Origin: an uncultured Bacteroidota bacterium
GTDB taxonomy: Bacteria > Bacteroidota > Bacteroidia > Chitinophagales > Saprospiraceae
Length of the DNA: 56,860 nt
Direction of reading: 5' to 3'
Assembly: GCA_937861115.1 (NCBI GenBank)
Contig: CALMBD010000231.1
Location: 1 to 56,860 of the forward strand
Made by a program: the position numbers and the translations under genes. A model generated the notes under the pieces. That model was not told where the DNA came from, did not search any database, and was given only the letters and a program-made list of their open reading frames with translations. Positions within the stretch are counted from its first letter, which is position 1, and each line of letters begins with the position of its first letter. Shown piece after piece: positions 10,901 through 20,359 of the stretch.

Positions 10901-12955
10901 AACAACGATCCGCAACTCTGGAACGAATCGAACTGGCTCGACCCGGTCACCAACAGCCACGACCTCTGTGAAGGGCCGGTCGACCTGACCATCACGGCAA
11001 CCGATTTGTGTACCGGCGCCGATTTGCATTTCCGCTACCTGTTGCTGCTCGATCTCGACAACGACGGCGTCACGGAAACCGTGATCAACAGCAATGACCC
11101 GCAGCCGGGGGGTATCGTGCTGTTCAATAATGCCAATACGCCGAACTTTTCCGGAGGTACACCCCGGCTGTTTGACGCGCGCGCCGTGCCTGCCGACCAG
11201 AAATGGCGGTTCAGTTTGCAAACGACCCAAACCGGCATGAATGTAAACGCGGTCGTGCGCTGGAATACCCTGGCCAATCCCGCACAATTTGCGGCACCGG
11301 AACTGCCATACGGCACGCACCGGATCAAATGGATCGTGGAGGACGGCTGCGGCAATGAAGCGTTTTGTGAATATCCGTTTACGGTCAAGGACTGCAAAGC
11401 GCCGACGGTGGTGTGTTTTAACGGCCTGAGCGTCAATATTATGCCGACGCAGATGGTGCAACTTTGGGCGACCGACTTCCTGCAATACGCACAGGACAAC
11501 TGTACGCCGCCTACGGCAACCATCAACGGCCCGAACCTGCTGAAGTTTGGTGTGCGCAAGGCAGGCGCCGGTACGGGATTCCCCGTCGACGCCGCAGGAA
11601 ACCCGGTTACCAATGTGGTGTTTTCCTGTGCCGAACTGGGGATGCAAACCGTTGAACTGTGGGCGCAGGACCTGGCCGGCAATGCCGACTATTGTCAGAC
11701 TTTCGTGGAGGTGGGCGACAATAATAATAACTGTGTTCCCGGTGGCATGGTGAATGTCGCAGGCACGCTCAAAACGGAACTGCAGGATGGCGTGGAAGAC
11801 GCAGTGGTGCACGTGCAATCCGGCGCCTTCAGCGGATTTGATCTGACCGATGATCAGGGACAGTTCCTGCTCCCCAACGCCGTACCCCTGGCTGCCGACT
11901 ATACCCTGACCCCGGTCAAGGAAGACAACTCGCTGAACGGCGTGTCTACCTTCGACCTCGTCCTTATCTCCAAGCACATCCTCGGCCTGCAGCCGCTGAC
12001 CGATCCCTACAAGATGATCGCGGCAGACGCCAACAAATCGAATTCCATTACGACATTCGATATCGTGGAATTGCGCAAACTCATACTCGGGATATACCCC
12101 GAATTGCCGAACAACAGTTCGTGGCGGTTTGTAGACAAAAATTACGTGTTTCCGCAGCCCCTGAATCCCTTCGGAGCCACCTTCCCGGAGACCATTTCCA
12201 ACAATAGCCTACTGGGCCAACCAAACGATTTTGTCGCAGTGAAGGTGGGCGACGTGAACGATACGGCAATCCCCAATGGCCTGATGAACGCAACGGACAG
12301 GGCTGCAGGCACCCTGCTGTTTGATGTACAGGACAGGGCAGTGCAGGCCGGCGAGAATGTTGAGGTGACCTTCACCGCTGCCACACCTGTTTTGGGCTTT
12401 CAGTTTACCCTGAATCTCGACGGGCTTGAAGTGACGGATATCGTGGAAAGCAGTCAGGTCAACCGCAGCAACTTCGGCGTGTTCAATGATGCCCTGACCG
12501 TATCTATCGATGGCGCACAGGCATTTACGGTGCGTTTCCACGCGACCCGGACGGGAAATCTTAGCGATATGATGCGTGTTTCCGGCCGGGTGACCAAGGC
12601 TGAAGCGTACGCCGCCAACGGAAGCGATTTCAAGACTTACGCCACAGCCTTGCGTTTTGAAAGCCCTGGTGGACAAGTGGTTGCAGGTGCGGGATTTGAA
12701 TTATATCAAAACCAGCCCAATCCGTTTACCACGCGCACCATGATAGGGTTTTACCTGCCGGAAGCGTCGGGCGTGGTGCTGACCGTTTACGACGCCACAG
12801 GCAATGCGCTGTGGTCGGCGAGCGGCAGGTATGAGAAGGGGTACCATACGGAAATGCTCAACAGCGCATGGCTGAATGCGAGCGGCGATGTTCTGTTTTA
12901 CAGCGTGGAGAGCGTTTTCGGAAAGGTGACAAAGAGGATGAGCCGCGCGAGGTAG
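7964..12955 (+). CDS. giant secreted HYR-like/dockerin/cohesin-like protein with T9SS sorting domain
   Basis: This 1663-residue protein is predicted to be exported and anchored by the type IX system. The N terminus is signal-like. Residues about 40-1250 hold Ig/HYR-like repeats, each opening with a pattern such as EDKIPPVIPC or VADITPPLAAC and carrying DNC motifs (at least five). Residues about 1262-1322 look like a carboxypeptidase-regulatory or CnaB-like domain. Residues about 1323-1380 form a dockerin type I-like duplicated calcium loop (second loop DANKSNSITTFD). Residues about 1449-1565 resemble a cohesin-like beta-sandwich, and about 1575-1663 are the T9SS tail (YQNQPNPF). It is probably a surface adhesin or matrix protein; no catalytic domain is seen. 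The start at 7964 is the best of two (the next ATG is at 8006). Confidence 0.82.
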   Translation: MLISLRTAFTGVGMILAAFRVSASAPASSSCLPPSFACTSLSQISGNYAICSGDNSTDLSVETDSDSIDLEFVFFDTPQSGTNMYNGGALLGMVESGQFAGAGPFVATLNNAVFPSVAVTDTFYVYARLLVSDPDLNDPTCRPYVEIRIIVHPLPLANAGNDVAICPGGSTLLSASGGTNCQWAPATGLGDPNNCSTTAAPALTTGYFVTVTNAFGCTATDGVIVSIHEPVGVVCNDNLYLSIGPNGSSLITPDMILEGVDDGLDVYSVAIFTLTGQPVNNPLTCTQVGQTLKVKVTDTCNGSFCWSTIHIEDKIPPVIPCTDLTVTCAVENFLPGYLADSLGIAAGRPAASDNCILSSLEFVDTWQTVACGDSVNGKKDIAAYLIREWTARDAYNNMSTCLQYIYLQRRHIDALVLPQDTVVVCDNPLTGPANTGAPYFSDYGRHFSLYPNNTSCDISIAYTDEIIPVCAGTYKIHRSWTIVDWCYPGGIFTPGINPIYHSQIIKVSDEQGPVFGCPADLTVSTEPFNCCAIADLPDVVLSDNCSGLKNIEARVTAYDQYTGNPIGTYIVNGTLGDFPGNNYWVPDTLGVLGLTTCLPQGAHLVTYIATDGCDNSATCAFQLTVADITPPLAACETHTQVALGADGMALIDASTFDDGSYDNCTDVHFKVRRMAANDCQPNDTLYDQVKFCCSDIGDTVTVVFRVYDSPPPPGGIPLDFDLQNFNECMVQVLVEDKIKPSCIAPANVTVSCESFDPTLETYGFAMSTDNCCLDTITESLNYNLFDTVCNRGTIIRTFRAKDCAGLVNPCIQRIYVEYKQDYWIKFPDDKIVQVCDGSANFGEPIFFGENCELLGVSYEDVIYTVVTDACYKIERTWNIINWCTYDPNKPCIFVPNPDIALERPFILPGPIVSQPGTQGPWSSTVIKVLPTDPEPTDYSIFWNPDANCYQYKQIIIVEDTKDPVIADCPATKPEFCDLTNNDPQLWNESNWLDPVTNSHDLCEGPVDLTITATDLCTGADLHFRYLLLLDLDNDGVTETVINSNDPQPGGIVLFNNANTPNFSGGTPRLFDARAVPADQKWRFSLQTTQTGMNVNAVVRWNTLANPAQFAAPELPYGTHRIKWIVEDGCGNEAFCEYPFTVKDCKAPTVVCFNGLSVNIMPTQMVQLWATDFLQYAQDNCTPPTATINGPNLLKFGVRKAGAGTGFPVDAAGNPVTNVVFSCAELGMQTVELWAQDLAGNADYCQTFVEVGDNNNNCVPGGMVNVAGTLKTELQDGVEDAVVHVQSGAFSGFDLTDDQGQFLLPNAVPLAADYTLTPVKEDNSLNGVSTFDLVLISKHILGLQPLTDPYKMIAADANKSNSITTFDIVELRKLILGIYPELPNNSSWRFVDKNYVFPQPLNPFGATFPETISNNSLLGQPNDFVAVKVGDVNDTAIPNGLMNATDRAAGTLLFDVQDRAVQAGENVEVTFTAATPVLGFQFTLNLDGLEVTDIVESSQVNRSNFGVFNDALTVSIDGAQAFTVRFHATRTGNLSDMMRVSGRVTKAEAYAANGSDFKTYATALRFESPGGQVVAGAGFELYQNQPNPFTTRTMIGFYLPEASGVVLTVYDATGNALWSASGRYEKGYHTEMLNSAWLNASGDVLFYSVESVFGKVTKRMSRAR

Positions 12956-13059
12956 GTGTCGGGATATGGATGATGGGCAAAATCAGTGGCATTAAAATAC
13001 AGGTTAAAGCCAGATATGGTAACTGTTCTTGCTTTATCTTTATTTCCTGTAATTTGACC

Positions 13060-13090
13060 GGGGTACTGTCTTCGAAGAAGACAGCACCCC
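13060..13090 (+). terminator. perfect-stem hairpin between two secreted-protein genes
   Basis: GGGGT at 13060-13064 and CTGTCTT at 13066-13072 pair with AAGACAG at 13078-13084 and ACCCC at 13086-13090, with one A/C mismatch between blocks and loop CGAAG. It is followed by TTTCCATTATTTT. It probably terminates the giant gene. Because it ends only 16 bases before the next ATG, it may also act as a 5' structure of the following mRNA. Confidence 0.6.
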
Positions 13091-13106
13091 TTTCCATTAT
13101 TTTGCC

Positions 13107-14855
13107 ATGAACCGCTTTTATATATTATTTGCGCCTCTTTTTTCCCTTTCGGGCGTATTGCTGACCGCCCAAACACCCCTCGCCGCTCCCAAACACGATT
13201 ACATCTGGTTGATGGGCTACTCGAGTTACAGCGGTAACGAGTGGTACGGCGGCACAAGAATCGATTTCAATACCATCCCGCCCACGATTACCCGGGAAGA
13301 CCGGTATATGGATTTCGGTATAACAAATGCGGTTGTTTGTAATGAGTCGGGTGAATTACTTTTTTATTCAAACGGGATATACCTGTCTTCTTACGCCAAT
13401 GACACCATGGATAATGGGCTAAAATTAAACCCCGATAACTCCGCCCCCCAGAATCGTTTATATCAGGGAATATTGGCCTTACCCTTGCCGGGGAATGACG
13501 ACTTGTTTTATTTGATCCATGAAATGCGCACCTTCGCGCCGACGCCCTATTCATACGACCAGATATACTACTGCTTGTACACCATCGTCGACATGTCTCA
13601 AAACGGCGGCCTGGGCAAGGTGATTGAGAAAAACCGGGTGCTGGTCAAGGATACCTTGTGCTACGGCAAACTCACAGCTACGCGCCACGCCAACGGCCGC
13701 GACTGGTGGATATTAGTTCCGAAATTCGATCAACCCGTCTTTTTTCGCTACCTGCTCACCCCCTCCGGTATCGATACCTTTCCACCCCAGACTCTGGGAG
13801 AGGACTTTATCTCAAATGGCGGCCAGGCGGTTTTTTCGCCGGATGGTTCCAAGTATGTTAGAATGAACTGCCCGGGGATAATTGGCTCCTATCTTGACGT
13901 CTATGATTTTGACCGCTGTACAGGACTTTTAAGTAATTACAGTAGAGTGTTTCAACTGGGAGTTGCAAGCACAGGCGTTGCGATTTCTCCCAATTCCAGA
14001 TATTTGTACCTGACCAATACGACAAGCGTATTTCAGTATGATCTGGAAGCCTCCGCCCTGGAATCCAGCGAGACCCTTGTTGCTGAATATGACGGATTCC
14101 AATCTCCGTTGCCCACAAACTTTTTTAAGGCGCAATTAGCCCCCGACGGCAAAATCTACATATGCAGCAACTCGTCGACGGACAAACTGCACGTGATCGA
14201 GGAGCCAGATCTGCCGGGAGATTCGTGTCGGGTGCGGCAACACGCGATCAACCTGCCCACGCTCAACCTCGGCACGGTGCCCAATCACCCCAACTACCGG
14301 CTCGGCCCGCTCGACGGCACGGCGTGCGATACGCTGGGGCTGGACAATGTGCCGGTGGCGCATTTTGTTTATGAGGCAGACAGTCTTGTGCTCAATACGT
14401 TCAGATTCAGGGATTTGTCGTACTACGAGCCGGCAACCTGGGTATGGGATTTTGGCGATGGCACAGGGAGTACGCAGCGGCACCCAGTACATACATACCC
14501 GGCACCTGGCGCCTGGCAGGTGTGTCTGAGCGTGAGCAACGCCAAGGGGTCGGATACGCACTGCAGGATGGTAGAGATTACGGTGCCGGTGCGGGAGCCG
14601 GCAAATATACCAAAAGCGCAGGTGATGCCGTCGCCATTCCACGACCGTTTGCAGGTAACGTTGTGGCCAGAAGCAAAGTCCGGGCTGCATTTCCGCCTGT
14701 ACGACCCGGCAGGCAGGCAGGTAGCGGAGCGGACGCTTTCCGGGGAGAATGACGAAGTGGCCACAGCCGGGTTACCACCGGGGATGTATTTCTGGACGGT
14801 TTCGGACGGGGATGTGGTGCTGGACAGCGGCAGGTGTGTCAAGGTGGAAAGGTGA
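13107..14855 (+). CDS. secreted PKD-domain protein with T9SS sorting domain
   Basis: This 582-residue protein has a signal peptide (residues 1-21, ending LLTAQ). A large N-terminal region (about 30-400) has repeated beta-strand blocks reminiscent of a beta-propeller (for example GVAISPNSRYLYLTN). A PKD domain follows (about 415-490, with WVWDFGDGTGS), then a T9SS C-terminal domain (about 505-582). The architecture is common among Bacteroidota surface proteins described only as PKD-domain proteins. No catalytic motif is recognised. It follows the giant secreted protein in the same direction, but a hairpin separates them, so co-transcription is uncertain. Confidence 0.8.
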   Translation: MNRFYILFAPLFSLSGVLLTAQTPLAAPKHDYIWLMGYSSYSGNEWYGGTRIDFNTIPPTITREDRYMDFGITNAVVCNESGELLFYSNGIYLSSYANDTMDNGLKLNPDNSAPQNRLYQGILALPLPGNDDLFYLIHEMRTFAPTPYSYDQIYYCLYTIVDMSQNGGLGKVIEKNRVLVKDTLCYGKLTATRHANGRDWWILVPKFDQPVFFRYLLTPSGIDTFPPQTLGEDFISNGGQAVFSPDGSKYVRMNCPGIIGSYLDVYDFDRCTGLLSNYSRVFQLGVASTGVAISPNSRYLYLTNTTSVFQYDLEASALESSETLVAEYDGFQSPLPTNFFKAQLAPDGKIYICSNSSTDKLHVIEEPDLPGDSCRVRQHAINLPTLNLGTVPNHPNYRLGPLDGTACDTLGLDNVPVAHFVYEADSLVLNTFRFRDLSYYEPATWVWDFGDGTGSTQRHPVHTYPAPGAWQVCLSVSNAKGSDTHCRMVEITVPVREPANIPKAQVMPSPFHDRLQVTLWPEAKSGLHFRLYDPAGRQVAERTLSGENDEVATAGLPPGMYFWTVSDGDVVLDSGRCVKVER

Positions 14856-14898
14856 GTGAGACAGCCTCTGACGCCCTCATCCTGTCAACACACCTACC

Positions 14899-15423
14899 TC
14901 ACTCCTTCACAAAATTCATCGACACGGAATTCATGCAATAGCGCAGTCCCGTGGGCTTGGGTCCGTCGTCGAAGACGTGGCCGAGGTGTCCTCCGCAACG
15001 GGCGCATTCCACTTCCACGCGTGTCATGCCGTAGCTGCGGTCTTCGATCTCGGTGACGTATTCCGGTTTGAGTGGTTGGTAGAACGAGGGCCAGCCGGTG
15101 CCGGATTCAAACTTGGTTTCTGAACTGAACAGGGGCAGTCCGCAGCCCGCACAGATGTAGGTACCTTTTTCGTGGTTGTTCCACAGGTCGCCCGAAAAAG
15201 CGCGCTCTGTACCTTCGTTGCGCAGCACGGTATATTCCAGGTCGGTAAGTTGCGCCTTCCATTCCGCGTCGGTTTTGGTGATTTTGACCAGTTTGCCGTT
15301 GTCGTATTGTGGCGGAACGATGGTGTCGGCGGTAACTGAGGCTGGGGTGTTGTGTTGTTCGGGTGTCGGTTTTTGCGTGGCATTACAGGCCAGCAGTACC
15401 AGCAAAACAGAAAGGTATTTCAT
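14899..15423 (-). CDS. msrB: peptide-methionine (R)-S-oxide reductase, lipoprotein form
   Basis: This 174-residue enzyme reduces the R-epimer of methionine sulfoxide in proteins. It carries the zinc-binding cysteine pairs C91/C94 (CAGCG) and C140/C143 ([12 protein letters not shown]) and the catalytic C163 in the motif GLRYCMNS. The N terminus is a lipoprotein signal ([14 protein letters not shown]13 lipidated), so it should act in the periplasm or on a membrane, repairing envelope proteins. It is the last gene of a leftward unit with lipB, an unknown gene and a membrane-protein gene. It converges on the PKD gene. Confidence 0.95.
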   Translation of the reverse strand: MKYLSVLLVLLACNATQKPTPEQHNTPASVTADTIVPPQYDNGKLVKITKTDAEWKAQLTDLEYTVLRNEGTERAFSGDLWNNHEKGTYICAGCGLPLFSSETKFESGTGWPSFYQPLKPEYVTEIEDRSYGMTRVEVECARCGGHLGHVFDDGPKPTGLRYCMNSVSMNFVKE

Positions 15424-15459
15424 GGTATTGGAAACATTAAAACGTGAACGAAAGCGACC

Positions 15460-15903
15460 CTACCGCCGGCGCCTCGGCTGGTTCCACTCTTCCCGTTCGG
15501 CAAACTGCACGATTTTTTTCATGAAATTAACCATGGACAGGAAAACGAGAAAACCGAAGGTCACCACGATATAAATCCATCGATAGGTGCCGGCATCCCG
15601 CAGTGCAATCCCGGAAAACATCCAGGCGATAAGTCCCGTACAAAACGCCAAACCGATATAACTGTACATCGAACGCCCCCAATACTTCATGAAACTGTCG
15701 GCGCGCAGACTCATCAGGCTGTTCAGCATGGCGAACAGCAGCATGAATGCCGTAGCGATCGACCAGGCAAAAAGCGGGTCGACAGGGTATATACCGGTCA
15801 CCGTAAGCAGCCAGCCTCCAAACATCAGCACCACGGCGCCTGCCAGTATCAATACGGCCTGTGCGACGGGATTTTCCAGTTTTGTATAAAAAGAGTCGGT
15901 CAT
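15460..15903 (-). CDS. small four-helix membrane protein, function unknown
   Basis: This 147-residue protein has four hydrophobic segments at about 15-37, 44-66, 80-100 and 108-128, and a strongly basic C terminus ending in RRRR. I do not recognise a family. It starts one base after the stop of the upstream unknown gene and lies 36 bases before msrB, so it is almost certainly translated from the lipB operon message. The inner membrane is its likely location. Confidence 0.7.
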   Translation of the reverse strand: MTDSFYTKLENPVAQAVLILAGAVVLMFGGWLLTVTGIYPVDPLFAWSIATAFMLLFAMLNSLMSLRADSFMKYWGRSMYSYIGLAFCTGLIAWMFSGIALRDAGTYRWIYIVVTFGFLVFLSMVNFMKKIVQFAEREEWNQPRRRR

Positions 15904-15904
15904 G

Positions 15905-16315
15905 TTATCTGATCATAACGCCTTTCCGGTTGAGAAAAGGAATTTCGGTGAAATGCATGGCGTCGAGGCTGCCGGGTACAAAAACGTATTTTTTATCGTA
16001 GAGGTAATCGTTGTAGGAAAAACTGACCCAGTACTCGCTGGCCAGCACCAGCACGTCTTTTTGAACGGGCTCCACCTTCACCACTTCCAGGGGGCCGATC
16101 TTCTCCCAGAAATACCGCAGCGTCGTCGTCTGGCGCTGCTCGCCGTCGATCAGGCCGTAGCCGCGCGAATTGATGAGTACCGAATGGATCGGCTCGTCTT
16201 TAAGGTTGAGCAAATAGGCATCCCAAAACTCCTCATGGTCTTCTTCGTGCTCCAGGCGGGGTACGATCGCGATGGCGAGGTCTTCGACTTTCAGGATGGG
16301 AATGTCTTTTTTCAT
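15905..16315 (-). CDS. conserved-looking hypothetical protein of the lipB operon
   Basis: This 136-residue cytoplasmic protein begins MKKDIPILKVEDLAIAIVP and has an alternating beta-strand pattern. It contains an acidic/histidine patch (LEHEEDHEEFWDAY, about 21-34) and a central LINSRGYG. No membrane segment or signal peptide is present. I do not recognise a characterised family. It lies three bases after the lipB stop and one base before the membrane-protein gene, so it belongs to the lipB unit; a role linked to lipoate metabolism is possible but only suggested by position. Confidence 0.7.
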   Translation of the reverse strand: MKKDIPILKVEDLAIAIVPRLEHEEDHEEFWDAYLLNLKDEPIHSVLINSRGYGLIDGEQRQTTTLRYFWEKIGPLEVVKVEPVQKDVLVLASEYWVSFSYNDYLYDKKYVFVPGSLDAMHFTEIPFLNRKGVMIR

Positions 16316-16318
16316 GAT

Positions 16319-17062
16319 CTATTGATTTGACAAGGTGCCGCTCCATTCCGGCGCAGGATCGACGACCTCACATTCGAATACTTCGGCAAAATGTCGTTTT
16401 ATTTTTGTTTTTACCTCGTTCATATCGACGGACCTGCCTAGTTCTACCTCCATCGAGGTGACCGTTTTGTCTGCGTCGCTTATCCCACAAGGTACGATGT
16501 AGCGGAAGTATTCGAGCGGCGTATTTACATTAAGCGCCCAGCCGTGCAGGGTCACCCAGCGGCTCAGGTGAACGCCGATGGCGCAGACCTTTCGCTGTTG
16601 CCCGCCGTCGGCGCCGCCAATCCATACACCGGTGTAGTCTTTTATCCGGTAAGTGTCGAGCCCGTATTCGGCCAGGGTACGGATGATGACCTCCTCCACA
16701 TTGCGGACATAGCGGTGTACATCGTTGAAAAAACACTCGAGATCGAGGATGGGGTAGCCGACAATTTGTCCGGGGCCGTGAAAAGTGATGTCGCCGCCGC
16801 GGTTGATCGGGAAATACTGAATGCCCCGCGCCTGAAGTTCTGCCTCCGAAAGCAGGAGATTATCGGTTGATCCGCTTTTGCCCAGGGTATAAACGGGTGG
16901 GTGCTCCACGAGAATCAGGCTGTGTTCCTGCGGGTAGGTTCCGGGCGGCAGATCCCTGTTGTTCAACTTGTTATCTACCAGACTCCGGTGCAGGGCTGTC
17001 TGGAAATCCCAGGCAGACTGGTACTCCATCAGACCCAAATCCAGGAACCGGACCGTTTGCAT
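16319..17062 (-). CDS. lipB: lipoyl(octanoyl) transferase LipB
   Basis: This 247-residue cytoplasmic enzyme transfers octanoyl from acyl carrier protein to lipoyl domains, the first step of lipoate assembly. Signatures are present: RGGDITFHGPGQIVGYPILD (about 88-107), the catalytic lysine K158 in RKVCAIGVH, and the catalytic cysteine C192 in IVPCGI. The family motif LHGWALNVN is at 172-180. It opens a four-gene leftward operon. Its promoter has TAATTTTG only 10 bases from the start codon, so the leader must be very short or absent. Confidence 0.95.
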   Translation of the reverse strand: MQTVRFLDLGLMEYQSAWDFQTALHRSLVDNKLNNRDLPPGTYPQEHSLILVEHPPVYTLGKSGSTDNLLLSEAELQARGIQYFPINRGGDITFHGPGQIVGYPILDLECFFNDVHRYVRNVEEVIIRTLAEYGLDTYRIKDYTGVWIGGADGGQQRKVCAIGVHLSRWVTLHGWALNVNTPLEYFRYIVPCGISDADKTVTSMEVELGRSVDMNEVKTKIKRHFAEVFECEVVDPAPEWSGTLSNQ

Positions 17063-17072
17063 AAGCGGTAAA

Positions 17073-17101
17073 CAAAATTAAGCGGGGCATGTTCCCGGCA
17101 A
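17073..17101 (-). promoter_or_regulatory. lipB operon promoter
   Basis: On the minus strand, TTG (17101-17099) and TAATTTTG (17080-17073) are separated by 18 bases, matching the Bacteroidota consensus. The lipB ATG begins 10 bases after the -7 box. Confidence 0.65.
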
Positions 17102-17169
17102 AGGTCGGAAAAGAAAATTCGGAATCTGCTGACGAAAATCATCCAATGTCCATACAGGGGGTAAAATGA

Positions 17170-18810
<1,641 letters not shown>

Positions 18811-18825
18811 GCTTGTTACAGCGTA

Positions 18826-18856
18826 GTGTCGGGGTGAATCGTAGTCACCCCGACAC
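18826..18856. terminator. bidirectional hairpin between convergent genes
   Basis: GTGTCGGGGTGA at 18826-18837 pairs perfectly over 12 bp with TCACCCCGACAC at 18845-18856, with a 7-base loop. It sits between the stops of pyrG and the leftward permease gene. There is no long T run on either side, so its strength as an intrinsic terminator is uncertain. Confidence 0.6.
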
Positions 18857-18875
18857 TCATCCCAAACGGGCAGGT

Positions 18876-20105
18876 TTATTCCCGCCGAAGTGCTTCGACG
18901 GGATCGAGGCGCGCCGCTTTTACAGCCGGGTAGGTGCCGAACAGGATACCGATCAGCACAGCAACCGTACATATTATAAAAAAGGTATTCCAGGTCAGTA
19001 CAGCGCTGAACGGTACGTCGGCAAAAAGGCGGATAACCGGTATGGCTGCCATGGCAAAACCTGCACCGAACACCAGTCCGATCATACTGCCAAACGCAGA
19101 TACAGTGATGGACTCGGCGAGGAACAAGCGGCGAATATCGGCCTTTTTGGCGCCTACCGCCTTGCGCAGCCCGATTTCTGCCGTGCGTTCGTTGACGGAG
19201 ATCAGCAGCACATTCATTACGCCGACGCCGCCTACAACAACGGAAATACCGATAATCAGCCCCATGATGATGCGAAAAATGAGAAAGCCCTTGGCGGTCT
19301 CTCCGACCCAGAAATCCTGGCTCATCACCTGAAAATCAACATGGTTTTCGCCGAATTCAGTTTTCAGCCAGGCGTTTACCTGCTCCTTGATTTTCGGGAC
19401 ATCTTCCGTTTGGGCGGCCTCCAGCAACAGGCGTGGCGGACCGCGGTGCAGATCATCCATCGTAAACAGCGAGATCGGGATATAGGCCGTCGGCGGGGCG
19501 TTGTCTCTTTTGCCTTTGGCCACGCCCACGATGCGCAGGGTATGGCCGAATACCGCAAAGGTTTTGCCCGGCACCTGGCTCAGGTCGTCTGACCCGGCAA
19601 TTAGTTTGGCCAGTTGGGTATTAATTACTGTTTCCGGCTCGCGCCCGGTAAAGGCAGTGGGCGAGAACAATTTTCCGTTCGTGAGAATAGTATCGCCCCA
19701 GGGCGTTTCTGCGACGCCCTTAATCATGGCGCCAATAGTCGAGTCGTTTTCCGTGAGGCGAATTTCACGGTTAAAACTGTTGTCCATGTTGGCGCGTTTC
19801 ACCCCGGCCGTATTTGCGCGGAGCCGCGTGTACCGCTCATAATCGATTACCTGGAAGGAATCCTTCCTGACCGACAGGTTGTTGATGACTTTGTCGGTTT
19901 GAGTTTCTACCACAATGGCGTTGAAACTGGTATTGTTCGAAATTTGCTCGCGGGCGAATTTCTCCAGGCCGTCGATGAGGGAAAAGGTGGCGACTAAAGC
20001 GGCGACGCCGATCACGATGCCGAGCACCGAAAAGAAAGTGTGAAAGAGGTTGGCGCGGATGTTCTGGAAAGCCAGGCCAAAGGACTGTAGGGTGTTTCGC
20101 AGCAT
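18876..20105 (-). CDS. MacB/FtsX-type ABC transporter permease
   Basis: This 409-residue inner-membrane protein has the MacB layout: one N-terminal membrane helix (about 23-45), a large periplasmic MacB-PCD-like domain (about 50-270), and three C-terminal helices in an FtsX domain (about 285-400). The family motif NERTAEIGLRKAVGAKKADI is visible. Such permeases pair with a MacB-like ATPase to move lipoproteins, peptides or drugs, or to transmit mechanical force. No ATPase gene is adjacent, so the partner must be encoded elsewhere. It appears to be monocistronic. The 254-base gap to the next gene (20106-20359) shows no further feature. Confidence 0.9.
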   Translation of the reverse strand: MLRNTLQSFGLAFQNIRANLFHTFFSVLGIVIGVAALVATFSLIDGLEKFAREQISNNTSFNAIVVETQTDKVINNLSVRKDSFQVIDYERYTRLRANTAGVKRANMDNSFNREIRLTENDSTIGAMIKGVAETPWGDTILTNGKLFSPTAFTGREPETVINTQLAKLIAGSDDLSQVPGKTFAVFGHTLRIVGVAKGKRDNAPPTAYIPISLFTMDDLHRGPPRLLLEAAQTEDVPKIKEQVNAWLKTEFGENHVDFQVMSQDFWVGETAKGFLIFRIIMGLIIGISVVVGGVGVMNVLLISVNERTAEIGLRKAVGAKKADIRRLFLAESITVSAFGSMIGLVFGAGFAMAAIPVIRLFADVPFSAVLTWNTFFIICTVAVLIGILFGTYPAVKAARLDPVEALRRE

Positions 20106-20359
20106 AATTTTTCGATTGTTCTGCGAATAAAGGCTGGATTTTCACTTTGCAAGATTGTTTTCGATGAAATGGGGTCATATATTGATAGGGGAGGGGGTGC
20201 TCCCGACAATGCAGTTCCCTTGTCCTGTTGAAAACACCCGTCCGCTCTAAATGCGGGTAAAGCCGCAATAACCCTCCGTAGATCGGACAGTTGTTTACAA
20301 ACATGACAAACTCACGTTGATTTTTGTAAAAAACGGTTGGGCCAGTGGCGAAACACCGC

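Noticed and set aside
10700-11977. 425-codon open frame on the minus strand
   Set aside because: It is antisense to the giant secreted protein and has low-complexity histidine/valine/glycine composition typical of shadow frames.
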